The notes beneath the pieces are model-generated. The model was not told the origin of the DNA. It did not search any database and was given only the letters and a program-made list of their open reading frames with translations. From NCBI GenBank assembly GCA_021161135.1, contig JAGHBD010000099.1:1-15757 (forward strand): a stretch of 15,757 nt of DNA, given 5' to 3'. This stretch comes from Thermoplasmata archaeon. GTDB lineage: Archaea; Thermoplasmatota; E2; UBA202; JdFR-43. Within the stretch, counting starts at the first letter, position 1, and the number at the start of each line of letters is the position of its first letter. Positions 7,186 to 14,050 of this stretch are shown here, piece by piece. Both the position numbers and the translations under genes were made by a program.

Positions 7186-7198
7186 TTAAATACTTATA
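7186..7198 (+). promoter_or_regulatory. TATA-like box for the prenyl synthase operon
   Basis: TTAAATACTTATA lies 22-34 bases before ATG 7220 with no Shine-Dalgarno in between. This suits a leaderless transcript and supports ATG 7220 over TTG 7211. Confidence 0.5.
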
Positions 7199-7219
7199 CT
7201 AAAATTTTATTTGGATTTC

Positions 7220-8194
7220 ATGTCTATAAAAGCCACAGCTGTAACTTTCCAAGATTTCTTCAGGCATGCCCGAAAAGAGGTGAGAGAGGAGATTCTCAAA
7301 AACATACATGATGAGGACATGCTTTATGCACTGGAAGGAGGAAAAATGCTCCGTCCAGCAATGTTGTTACTTGCATTTCATGCATGCAATGGGAGTGAGC
7401 AACGCTACAGGTATGCTCTGGAAAGTGCAATGGGTATAGAGCTTGCCCATTCTGCCTCTCTCATCCATGACGACATAATGGATGGGGATGATGAAAGGAG
7501 GGGAAAGCCAGCTTTACATGTGGTGCGAGGCATAGGAGCAGCCATTCTTATAGGGCATAGAATGATAAGCAGGGCATTCCGCATCTCCCTTGCTCATGGA
7601 ATAGAAAATGCACAGATTTTTCTTGATACATGGGACGAAACTCTGATGGGGCAACTCAAGGATATAGATTTCAATGCACATCTTGAAGACATAATTAATG
7701 GAGAAAATCCGAATAAGCTCATAAAAGAATATTTCAAAATAATAGAAATGAAAACCGCCTCCCTTTTCGCCACAGCCTGCAGGGCGGGGGCGATAGAGGC
7801 AAAAGCACCTCCAGAACTCATCCATTTAATGAGAGAATATGGAAGGGAAGTTGGCTTAGCTTATCAGCTTGCTGATGATCTGGTAGATATTGTAATGGGG
7901 AAGATTGAGGAAGGAATAATAATGCCAATTATCAGAGCATATGGAGAAAAACTTGATCCAGAGATTGTTAAAAAGTTGAAGGAAAATGGCACTGAAATTG
8001 TGGAGGAGGCGTTAAGGAGAAATGGTTTGGATTTGAAAGAAATTTATAAGGAGGAAATTAAAAAGCATGTTGAGAGGGCTATTGAACTTGCATCATCTCC
8101 TCTGATTCCAGATACAGTTTATAAGGAATTATTAAAGGAGGCTCCACGTTATATTGTAAATGCGATGATAAGCAATATTAATATGGTGATCTGA
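7220..8194 (+). CDS. Trans-type polyprenyl diphosphate synthase (GGPP/FPP synthase family)
   Basis: This enzyme condenses isopentenyl diphosphate with an allylic diphosphate to make prenyl chains for archaeal ether lipids or quinones. Numbering from ATG 7220 (324 residues), ALEGGKMLRPAML (37-49) is the IPP-binding GGKxxRP region. HDDIMDGDDERRGKP (83-97) holds the first Asp-rich motif D84-D85-x-x-D88. KTASLFATAC (178-187) is the conserved Lys-Thr region, and YQLADDLVDI (215-224) is the second motif D219-D220-x-x-D223. After it the usual GKPxGxD-type segment is absent and GKIEEGIIMPII stands in its place, which is atypical. A small residue (A79) five positions before the first motif does not block chain growth, but product length cannot be assigned. 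The UbiA-like gene starts inside its stop (TGATG). A TTG at 7211 would add three residues and is less likely. Confidence 0.88.
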   Translation: MSIKATAVTFQDFFRHARKEVREEILKNIHDEDMLYALEGGKMLRPAMLLLAFHACNGSEQRYRYALESAMGIELAHSASLIHDDIMDGDDERRGKPALHVVRGIGAAILIGHRMISRAFRISLAHGIENAQIFLDTWDETLMGQLKDIDFNAHLEDIINGENPNKLIKEYFKIIEMKTASLFATACRAGAIEAKAPPELIHLMREYGREVGLAYQLADDLVDIVMGKIEEGIIMPIIRAYGEKLDPEIVKKLKENGTEIVEEALRRNGLDLKEIYKEEIKKHVERAIELASSPLIPDTVYKELLKEAPRYIVNAMISNINMVI

Positions 8195-8856
8195 TGGGAA
8201 TAGAGGAAAAGGGCATGCTTTCCCCTTTCACTATTTTTACCTCTATTATCACAGGTAGTTTTTTTCCTCTTCTTGCCTCTTTTTATGCTGCAATACTCAT
8301 AGGAAAAATTTATTGGATAGGCGTTATTTTAACCAGCTTAGGCGGCTTTCTGACGCATTATGTTCTTGCCCATACAATTCATGATTTGTATCATTATGAA
8401 ATAGAAAAGAGATGCACGCTGAGTAAAAGGGCATTAAAAATTTTACTCGTTGCATGTCTCATTGTCCTCCTGTCCATTGCAATATATCTTGCATGGCAGA
8501 GTGGATGGCCTGTTATTGTTTTTGCTGTGATAGGAGCTATCGTATCTTTATATGCAGAGGGACTCATGCATCACGAAAGCCAGATGGCATTCGGAGCAAT
8601 GTTTCTTGTAATAGGCTCATTTTATGTTCAAGCAGGATATTTCTATGGTGTTGATGGAACCTTTAAACTTGGCAAGGAATGGCTTGAAATTATCCTCCTA
8701 TCTTTATTTGCCTTTTTCAGCCAGTACGGATGGCTCCTGTTCTATCGTCTCGACGACTATGGATGGAGCCCCAAGAAAAGAAATGAAAGTATTCTCATCA
8801 CTAAACTTGGCCTCATTTTTCTTGTTGCAGTATTCGCTGTACATGCATTGATGTAA
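8194..8856 (+). CDS. Divergent UbiA/MenA-like membrane prenyltransferase homologue, apparently C-terminally shortened
   Basis: This is a polytopic membrane protein of 220 residues with about seven hydrophobic helices (12-36, 41-62, 82-101, 105-123, 131-150, 162-182, 201-218). The first UbiA motif region reads HDLYHYEIEK (63-72) followed by LSKRALK, which aligns with NDxxDxxxD...LSRRAL. MAFGAMFLVIGSFYVQAG (131-148) resembles the MenA/UbiA middle segment. LDDYGWSPKKRNESILITKLG covers the second motif. The catalytic Asp positions are largely replaced (N to H63, D to H67, D to E71, and a Ser in the second motif), so ordinary Mg-dependent prenyl transfer is uncertain. UbiA proteins usually continue about 60-80 residues past the second motif. 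Here a TAA at 8854-8856 stops the frame, but the same frame stays sensible for 35 more codons to 8964. Coupling to a prenyl synthase supports a prenyl-lipid role. Confidence 0.68.
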   Translation: MGIEEKGMLSPFTIFTSIITGSFFPLLASFYAAILIGKIYWIGVILTSLGGFLTHYVLAHTIHDLYHYEIEKRCTLSKRALKILLVACLIVLLSIAIYLAWQSGWPVIVFAVIGAIVSLYAEGLMHHESQMAFGAMFLVIGSFYVQAGYFYGVDGTFKLGKEWLEIILLSLFAFFSQYGWLLFYRLDDYGWSPKKRNESILITKLGLIFLVAVFAVHALM

Positions 8857-9317
8857 TGCAGATTACTCCACAGAAAAGCGGAAAAAACACCTCACCCAAC
8901 AGCAGGATTGTTCTCTTGCTACCTTTTGTGGAAGTTCTTAATATTTTCTGCTTCATTTTTATAGGAGGATACTGGTTTAGATGCAACTTTATAATTTACA
9001 TATTAGTTGAAGAAATTGCATATTGGATTGGCATGCTATGTGAGAAACTCGCAAAAATAGTTTTCCCTATACTGGATGCATATATGGAATGGCAGCAAAT
9101 CATGCCAGTAAAAATTTATCGTTCCAAGCCCCTGCTTTGCACCACATATGAAGGATTTATACTAACAGTTGGAGCAATGGGAATTAACAAAGTGGAGAAA
9201 TATCATGAAGGATATTGTCCAATGAGTGTCACACTATATGGTTTTACAGGAATATGGTTTCAGTTTAATAACTCTGATTTTGCTGTGGGTTTCGCAGAGT
9301 GTGTTACCATTCCATAA
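8856..9317 (+). CDS. Hypothetical ORF overlapping the UbiA-like stop (uncertain)
   Basis: This frame of 153 codons begins at an ATG sharing one base with the preceding TAA (TAATG) and ends at TAA 9315-9317. Its first part contains a hydrophobic segment (about residues 18-52, LLLPFVEVLN.., IYILVEEIAYWIGM). The rest is mixed, with Cys at several positions (about 33, 61, 96, 120, 148). No family is recognised. There are reasons for doubt. The first ~100 bases overlap a different frame that reads as a continuation of the UbiA-like protein. A shorter version starting at ATG 9033 (94 codons), with a TATA-like TTTATAATT near 8989, is equally possible. Near the end the adjacent frame, not this one, becomes strongly hydrophobic (9250-9320). 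It may be a real but unknown gene, or a decayed one. Apart from this the interval 8857-9348 holds only the HutI promoter. Confidence 0.35.
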   Translation: MQITPQKSGKNTSPNSRIVLLLPFVEVLNIFCFIFIGGYWFRCNFIIYILVEEIAYWIGMLCEKLAKIVFPILDAYMEWQQIMPVKIYRSKPLLCTTYEGFILTVGAMGINKVEKYHEGYCPMSVTLYGFTGIWFQFNNSDFAVGFAECVTIP

Positions 9318-9321
9318 ATTC

Positions 9322-9330
9322 TTTTATATT
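9322..9330 (+). promoter_or_regulatory. TATA-like box for hutI
   Basis: TTTTATATT is centred 23 bases before ATG 9349 without a Shine-Dalgarno. It fixes the HutI start as leaderless and argues against the longer GTG-initiated frame at 9226. Confidence 0.5.
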
Positions 9331-9348
9331 TCTTTTCAATGCTTATTC

Positions 9349-10518
9349 ATGAGCCTACTCATTAAAAACATTGGAGAGCTTTTCGATGGATATAAAATTA
9401 TGAAAAATACATGTATTTACATTGAAAACGGACTGATAGCAGATATAGGAAAAGAAAGAGAGGCGGATGAAATTATAGATGCTGGCAACAAATTTGTTAT
9501 GCCGGGTTTTGTTGATTGCCACACTCATACAGTGTTTGCGGGCTATCGTGATTTTGAAGTGGAATGGAAAATAGAAGGACTGAGTTATCAAGAAATTGCA
9601 GAGAAAGGCGGAGGAATATCATATACAGTTGAAGAAACTCGCCATGCAAGTAAGGAAAGGCTAAAAAAAGAAGCGCTGCAGCGAATAAAAGAGATGATGG
9701 CTCATGGAACGACAACGCTGGAAATCAAAAGTGGTTACGGACTTGATAAAAATAGCGAGATTAAAATGCTTGAAGTTATTGAAGAATTAAATAGGGAAAT
9801 GCCTATCGATATTATTCCAACATTCCTTGCCCATGCTATACCAAGTGATGCGGAGGCAGAAGAATTTACCCAAGAAATTGTGGAGGAGATGATACCTGAA
9901 ATAGGGAAAAGAAAGCTGGCAAAATTCTGCGATGTTTTTTGCGAAAAAGGTTATTTCAGCGTTGAACAATCCAAAAAAATATTGATGGCAGCAAAGGAAT
10001 ATGGAATGCTGCCCAAAATTCACGCCGACGAATTTACATGTATGGGCTGCAGCAGGCTGGCAGCGGAAATAAAGGCAGCATCTGCCGATCACTTACTCAT
10101 GACAGGCGAGGAGGAAATGCGGCTGCTGGCTTCTGCTGGGGTTGTGGCAACGCTTTTGCCTGCAACACCTTTTGTGCTAAATGAGGGGTATCCTGATGCA
10201 AGGAGGATGATAGATAATGGGGTTACAGTAGCATTAGCCACTGATATGAACCCAAATTGTTACACGCTAAATATGCAGTTTGTTGTTCAGCTTGCATGCT
10301 ACAAAATGAGAATGAAACCCCTCGAAGCCCTCAAGGCTGCGACACTAAATGCAGCAAAAGCCCTGAAAATGGATGATAGCATCGGTAGCATTGAAGTGGG
10401 CAAAAAAGCGGATTTGCTCATAATGAACGTGCCCTCCCATACTTTCATTCCATATAAAATAGGTGTTAATCTGGTGGAAAAGGTGATAAAGGAGGGCAGA
10501 GTCATTTATTCAAAGTAA
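9349..10518 (+). CDS. hutI: Imidazolonepropionase
   Basis: This amidohydrolase-superfamily enzyme opens 4-imidazolone-5-propanoate to N-formimino-L-glutamate, the third step of histidine breakdown in the cytoplasm. Numbering from ATG 9349 (389 residues), DCHTHTVFAG (56-65) supplies the metal ligands H58 and H60. EIKSGYGLD (125-133) is typical of HutI. IHADEF (224-229) gives ligand H225 and nearby E228, SADHL (245-249) gives H248, and ATDMNPN (297-303) gives the catalytic and ligand D299. The C-terminal LNAAKALKMDDSIGSIEVGKKADLL is the standard amidohydrolase ending. The length is slightly below the ~400 usual for HutI. No hutH or hutU lies in the window. The gene's end overlaps the convergent translin-like gene by 9 bases. 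The start at 9349 is chosen because MSLLIKNIGEL is the family-like N-terminus and the upstream extension is a hydrophobic run unlike HutI. Confidence 0.9.
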   Translation: MSLLIKNIGELFDGYKIMKNTCIYIENGLIADIGKEREADEIIDAGNKFVMPGFVDCHTHTVFAGYRDFEVEWKIEGLSYQEIAEKGGGISYTVEETRHASKERLKKEALQRIKEMMAHGTTTLEIKSGYGLDKNSEIKMLEVIEELNREMPIDIIPTFLAHAIPSDAEAEEFTQEIVEEMIPEIGKRKLAKFCDVFCEKGYFSVEQSKKILMAAKEYGMLPKIHADEFTCMGCSRLAAEIKAASADHLLMTGEEEMRLLASAGVVATLLPATPFVLNEGYPDARRMIDNGVTVALATDMNPNCYTLNMQFVVQLACYKMRMKPLEALKAATLNAAKALKMDDSIGSIEVGKKADLLIMNVPSHTFIPYKIGVNLVEKVIKEGRVIYSK

Positions 10519-11184
10519 AGAATCGATATCCATTGTTTCCTCGCTTTCCTTTTTTTCCTCTCTCAACCTTTTTATTATTGCTTCTATCTTATTTTCGAGT
10601 TCCTTACTCTTCTTGAAGATTGCCACCTCACCCCTCATTTTTTCAAGCACCTTCTTTATCACATCCTGCTTTCTCTTTATTGGCAGCAAGCCCGATGGAT
10701 AATCAAATTCCATTACCTTGTCACATATCTCCTCCATGAGTTGCAGAATTTCCTCCACCTCTCCAATATTCCCATTTTTCATTAAATATACTCCCATTCT
10801 CCGCAGCTCTCCAACAACATCTGCAAGCCCGAGAAGGTAGGCGGTATAACTAACTCCAATTTCTTCTGGATACGGAAAATCCCTTTCCTCCTTTATTGCA
10901 AGAAAAATCTCCGCCTCCGCTACCTCCTGCATTGCATTTTCCATATAGCCAGCAGTTAGTATATCAGGGTGTTTTTCTATTGCCTCTTTTGTTTCCAGCA
11001 GTATTTTTCTTGCCTTTTCTATGTGTTTTTTTGCCTCCTTTAATTCGCCCCCATGTATTGCCTTTATTCCCTTTCTGCATTCCCTTATTATATCCCTGCA
11101 CTTCTTGAGAGTTTTTTCACGCAAATCATCTTTCTCATTGAGTTCCTCTTCTATTTTACTGGCTATCTCATTCAGATTTCTCAT
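10510..11184 (-). CDS. Translin/TRAX family protein (archaeal C3PO-like)
   Basis: This all-helical 224-residue protein matches the translin family. It has paired N-terminal helices with RDIIRECRKGIKAIHGGEL (30-48), then MQEVAEAEIFL (85-95), YLLGLADVVGELRRMGV (116-132), and the hallmark FDYPSGLLPIKRKQDVIKKVLEKMRGEV (160-187). In TRAX, acidic residues of the QExxE helix and a later Asp make an endoribonuclease site. Here E87, E90 and possibly D161 occupy such positions, so RNase activity like the Archaeoglobus C3PO homologue is plausible but unproven. The C-terminus is a charged coil with an acidic tail. It is the last gene of the pus10-to-ksgA operon, 29 bases after the M24 gene, with no clear Shine-Dalgarno. 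A weak TTAATAAG about 20 bases upstream might give it a separate leaderless start. Confidence 0.85.
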   Translation of the reverse strand: MRNLNEIASKIEEELNEKDDLREKTLKKCRDIIRECRKGIKAIHGGELKEAKKHIEKARKILLETKEAIEKHPDILTAGYMENAMQEVAEAEIFLAIKEERDFPYPEEIGVSYTAYLLGLADVVGELRRMGVYLMKNGNIGEVEEILQLMEEICDKVMEFDYPSGLLPIKRKQDVIKKVLEKMRGEVAIFKKSKELENKIEAIIKRLREEKKESEETMDIDSLL

Positions 11185-11213
11185 AAAATTTGAATATCTG
11201 TGTCCTTATTAAC

Positions 11214-12164
11214 CTATCTAATTATTCTGGCTTTTCCCGCCTTTATAACAACATCTTCCTCAATTCTTATGCCATAATTTTTCAAATATACCGCTGGCTC
11301 CACCGCAAAAACCATATTTTCCTCCAGCATAAAATCAGCTTTTTTGCTTAATGAAAATCCATCATGAACATTTATTCCTATGGAGTGTCCTAAAGCATGT
11401 CGCATTTTATAGCCATGCTTTTCAAAAAATTTTTCAACAATTTCATAAACATCTCCTGCTTTCCTTCCCTCCTCCATCTCATCTATTGCCATATAAAGGG
11501 CTTCTTCAACAATTTCATAGAGTTTCTTTCCTCTTCCTTTAACAAAACTTCTTGTCAAATCAGCGCAATAGCCCATATATTTTGCCCCAGCATCTATTAA
11601 TGCTGGTGTAACGAATCTCTTTCTCGATGGCAGATGGTGGGGAGAAGCAGTATGTTTGCCAAAAGCAACTATAGTCGGAAAAGCATTTGTTGCATTTTTT
11701 CTAAGAAAACCACATTCTATTTCAGCAGCAAGCTCCTTCTCGCTCTTTCCATCCATTTCAATATTCTCTACAACGCTTCTCGTAATTCTATTCGCCCTAT
11801 ATATTGCCTCAATTTCCTCTTTTCTCTTTACAAGCCTCATCCTTTTTAGTTCCTTGCTCACATCAACAAACCTTGCTTTAGTAATGCTCTTGAGATATCT
11901 GTAATCTCTGTAAGAGAGTTTCTCTCCATTGAAGCCAACTCTGGCAACATTTAAAAATTCCTTCAGAAGCTTTTCCATTTCATCCTTATTTTTATAAAAA
12001 TGCGCCTTTCCCTCCTCCAATGGAGGAGCTATTATCTCCACCTTTTCTGGAAATATAATTGCATAACTGTTTTCCCACGTTCCATAGCGGCGAGTAAAAT
12101 AAAAGAAATTTTCATCGGGTGTTTTTATCACGATGGCATCCACCTTTTCAAATACTTCCTTCAT
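11214..12164 (-). CDS. M24 family metallopeptidase (Xaa-Pro dipeptidase/aminopeptidase type)
   Basis: This is a cytoplasmic pita-bread fold peptidase, probably releasing residues before proline from short peptides. Residues 1-115 form a short creatinase-type N-terminal domain. The catalytic domain (about 116-316) has the full metal set: D191 (LIDAGAKY), D202 (CADLTRSF), H260 (HALGHSIGI), E289 (FAVEPAVY) and E302 (GIRIEEDVV). Substrate-site histidines are at H171 and H177 (FGKHTASPHH). At 316 residues it is slightly short for PepQ-like enzymes but complete. Its ATG overlaps the KsgA stop as ATGA, with GAGGAGA just upstream, so translation is coupled to the 16S rRNA methyltransferase. The metal residues are all intact. 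The exact substrate (Xaa-Pro dipeptide or longer) cannot be decided. Confidence 0.9.
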   Translation of the reverse strand: MKEVFEKVDAIVIKTPDENFFYFTRRYGTWENSYAIIFPEKVEIIAPPLEEGKAHFYKNKDEMEKLLKEFLNVARVGFNGEKLSYRDYRYLKSITKARFVDVSKELKRMRLVKRKEEIEAIYRANRITRSVVENIEMDGKSEKELAAEIECGFLRKNATNAFPTIVAFGKHTASPHHLPSRKRFVTPALIDAGAKYMGYCADLTRSFVKGRGKKLYEIVEEALYMAIDEMEEGRKAGDVYEIVEKFFEKHGYKMRHALGHSIGINVHDGFSLSKKADFMLEENMVFAVEPAVYLKNYGIRIEEDVVIKAGKARIIR

Positions 12165-12892
12165 TTTATCTCCTCTATTTTTTTCACCAGCTCAGCTATC
12201 TCCTCAGGCGTTAAATGTTCCACCCTCTCTTCGATAAAAGGAAGGGCATCAATATTTTCCTTGCTCACAATTCCCTCCATAAGAAGGGCATTTTTTATCT
12301 TTTTTCTCCTGTGGGAGAACAATGCCCTCGTAACCTTCTCAAAAAGTTCCTCATTCACTTCAAATCTTTTGCCTATGGGCTTAAGCCTAACTATACACGA
12401 ATCAACCTTTGGTGTTGGGCGGAAGGCATGGCGGGGCACATATTCCAATATTTCGCAATCTGCTCTGTAATAAACCATAACCGAGAGGCGGGAGTATTGC
12501 CTGCTGCCTGCTTTTGCAACCATTCTTTCTGCAAACTCTTTTTGATACATCAGTATAGCCTGTTCAAAATGGCTATCGAGAAGTTTGAATGTGAGGGGAG
12601 ATGAAATATGGTATGGGATATTGGATATTACTTTGTTAAAATCTAGTTCATTAAAATCCACCTTCAATGCATCTCCATGAATAACATCAACATTCTTTAT
12701 TTTACTCAATTTTTCAATGAATCTTTCATCAATTTCAATGGCAATAACTTTCGCCACCTTGGCAATTTTTCTTGTCAAAATTCCATTTCCCGCACCTATT
12801 TCAAGAACAACGTCATCTGGTTGCAGATCTGCATATTTAATCTGTCTCTCTGCAACTCTCTCATCAATCAGAAAATGCTGGCTGAATTTCAT
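12161..12892 (-). CDS. ksgA: 16S rRNA adenine dimethyltransferase (KsgA/Dim1 family)
   Basis: This SAM-dependent enzyme dimethylates the two adjacent adenosines in the 3'-terminal helix of 16S rRNA during small-subunit maturation. FSQHFLID (3-10) is the family N-terminal signature. EIGAGNGILT (31-40) is SAM motif I, AIEID (51-55) binds the ribose, HGDALKVD (72-79) follows, and SNIPYHISSPL (90-100) is the catalytic NIPY motif (91-94). The C-terminal part has FRPTPKVDS and the basic LFSHRRKKIKNAL, which contact rRNA. The length of 243 residues is on the short side of the 250-275 usual for archaeal members but no domain is missing. It overlaps DUF655 upstream and the M24 gene downstream by ATGA, placing it in a ribosome/RNA polymerase operon. 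Confidence 0.95.
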   Translation of the reverse strand: MKFSQHFLIDERVAERQIKYADLQPDDVVLEIGAGNGILTRKIAKVAKVIAIEIDERFIEKLSKIKNVDVIHGDALKVDFNELDFNKVISNIPYHISSPLTFKLLDSHFEQAILMYQKEFAERMVAKAGSRQYSRLSVMVYYRADCEILEYVPRHAFRPTPKVDSCIVRLKPIGKRFEVNEELFEKVTRALFSHRRKKIKNALLMEGIVSKENIDALPFIEERVEHLTPEEIAELVKKIEEIK

Positions 12893-13443
12893 CTCCGTAT
12901 AAGAGGTGGACGAGTAAAAAGGCGGTATTTTTCATTTGGATTTTCAAGTTCCTCCAGTATTCTTTTTGCAATTAATTTTTCCGGACTATGTATCGTTTTA
13001 ACTCTATTTTTTATATCTTCAAAACTTTTGAATGGTTCTTTTTTCCTTTCTTCCAGAATCTCAAGCATCGTTTTTTTCCCTAAGCCGGGAAGAAGTTCAA
13101 GGGAATGGAAGCGAGTTGTTATCGGTGGAGCTTCGTTAAAGAATTTCACAAATCTTTCTTCATTGTTTTTAACTATGTCAACCAATACATAAAATATCTC
13201 TCCGTGTGCTGTGGGGGTTAGATCCTCATAATTTACTCTCCCCTTAACTTTAGCTATTTTTTTCCTTTTCTCAAGTTCTTTACCCACATAAACTCTTTCC
13301 CCAATAGAAAGAGTCACATTGGGTTTCGGAATTAATTCTAACAGAGTAAATTGATTTTCTCCCACGCCATAAGCTAATGCCCCCCTCCTATATCCTGGTC
13401 TTCCAGTCGGTAAATAATCCAGGATATAAACATAATCCTCCAT
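12889..13443 (-). CDS. DUF655 family protein with helix-hairpin-helix motif
   Basis: This 184-residue archaeal protein has an N-terminal beta-rich part (MEDYVYILDYLPTGRPG.., LLELIPKPN, IGERVYVGKE) and a C-terminal helix-hairpin-helix LELLPGLGKKTMLEILEERK (114-133), followed by FEDIKNRVKTIHSPEKLIAKRI. The hairpin suggests nucleic-acid binding, most likely RNA given its neighbours. The family is typical of archaea and is regularly found between rpoF and ksgA, as here. AGGAGGGG lies just before the ATG at 13443 and overlaps the RpoF stop, while the gene's own stop overlaps ksgA by ATGA. A role in ribosome biogenesis or transcription-translation coupling is inferred only from context. Confidence 0.88.
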   Translation of the reverse strand: MEDYVYILDYLPTGRPGYRRGALAYGVGENQFTLLELIPKPNVTLSIGERVYVGKELEKRKKIAKVKGRVNYEDLTPTAHGEIFYVLVDIVKNNEERFVKFFNEAPPITTRFHSLELLPGLGKKTMLEILEERKKEPFKSFEDIKNRVKTIHSPEKLIAKRILEELENPNEKYRLFTRPPLIRR

Positions 13444-13451
13444 TTCCCCTC

Positions 13452-13763
13452 CTAAATATACTGCCTAACAACCTCCAAAATTTGCTCTATTTCGTCATCA
13501 GATGGAATGTAGGTTTCCTTTGCAAATATTGCCACCACTTCCTCCTTTTCTTTTGGCAATAAATCAGCTATTTTGCATGCCTTCTTTTCGTCTATCTTTC
13601 CTATTTCAAGCAATTTTTCGACAAGTTCTCTCGATTTCTTTGCAGAGAGCTTTACCACCTTCTCACTATGTTCCAAAGCTATTTTTTGCTCCCTGTTGAG
13701 CTCTCGTTCCTTGCTCAACTTCGAAAGCATTTCCTTAACTTCAGAAAGCAACACAATCTTCAT
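13452..13763 (-). CDS. rpoF: DNA-directed RNA polymerase subunit F (Rpb4 homologue)
   Basis: This 103-residue, highly charged helical protein matches archaeal RpoF, which pairs with subunit E (Rpb7) to form the polymerase stalk used in initiation, processivity and termination. It starts MKIVLLSEVKEML and has the central HSEKVVKLSAKKSRELVEKL. The IDEKKACKIADLLPKEKEEVVAIFAKE segment (57-83) is the conserved HRDC-like core of Rpb4. The ATG overlaps the L21e stop as ATGA, the arrangement expected in the archaeal rpl21e-rpoF pair. Subunit E is not in the window. Confidence 0.93.
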   Translation of the reverse strand: MKIVLLSEVKEMLSKLSKERELNREQKIALEHSEKVVKLSAKKSRELVEKLLEIGKIDEKKACKIADLLPKEKEEVVAIFAKETYIPSDDEIEQILEVVRQYI

Positions 13764-14050
13764 GTTACCTTCCTCAAATGCTCAGGATATGCGATAAGAT
13801 GTTTTATCTTTCTTTTATCCCTGATTTTAATTATGTATGCTCTTCCCTGCTTCCCAACAACTTCTCCAGTATAGCCATGGTATCGGGGATGTGGCATTCC
13901 ATGATGCACAGAAGGATCAATAACAATCGCTACTTTTTCCCCATTCTCAAATGTCTGCATGGCACGGGTTATCACATTCATTGCTCCCTTCCTTATCTTT
14001 TTTGTAAGTTTATATCTGCTCTTACTCCTAAATCCTCTCGACCTCTTCAT
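13760..14050 (-). CDS. rpl21e: 50S ribosomal protein L21e
   Basis: This 96-residue, strongly basic protein begins MKRSRGFRSKSRYKLTK and contains VAIVIDPSVHHGMPHPRYHG and YTGEVVGKQGRAYIIKI. These are hallmarks of the archaeal/eukaryotic L21e large-subunit protein, an SH3-like barrel with a basic N-terminal arm. The ATG at 14050 is preferred because GGTGAGG lies just before it and the family starts at this point. A GTG at 14059 would add only MRK. The gene begins 23 bases inside the end of pus10 in another frame and ends in an ATGA overlap with rpoF, so expression is tightly coupled to both. Confidence 0.95.
   Translation of the reverse strand: MKRSRGFRSKSRYKLTKKIRKGAMNVITRAMQTFENGEKVAIVIDPSVHHGMPHPRYHGYTGEVVGKQGRAYIIKIRDKRKIKHLIAYPEHLRKVT

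Noticed and set aside
9226..9348. N-terminal extension of HutI from GTG 9226
   Set aside because: The extension is a hydrophobic run unlike HutI, and a TATA-like box lies at leaderless distance before ATG 9349.
12000..12470. A 156-codon plus-strand frame opposite the M24 and ksgA genes
   Set aside because: It is antisense to conserved genes, and its Ser/Phe/Ile-rich composition is typical of a complement shadow.
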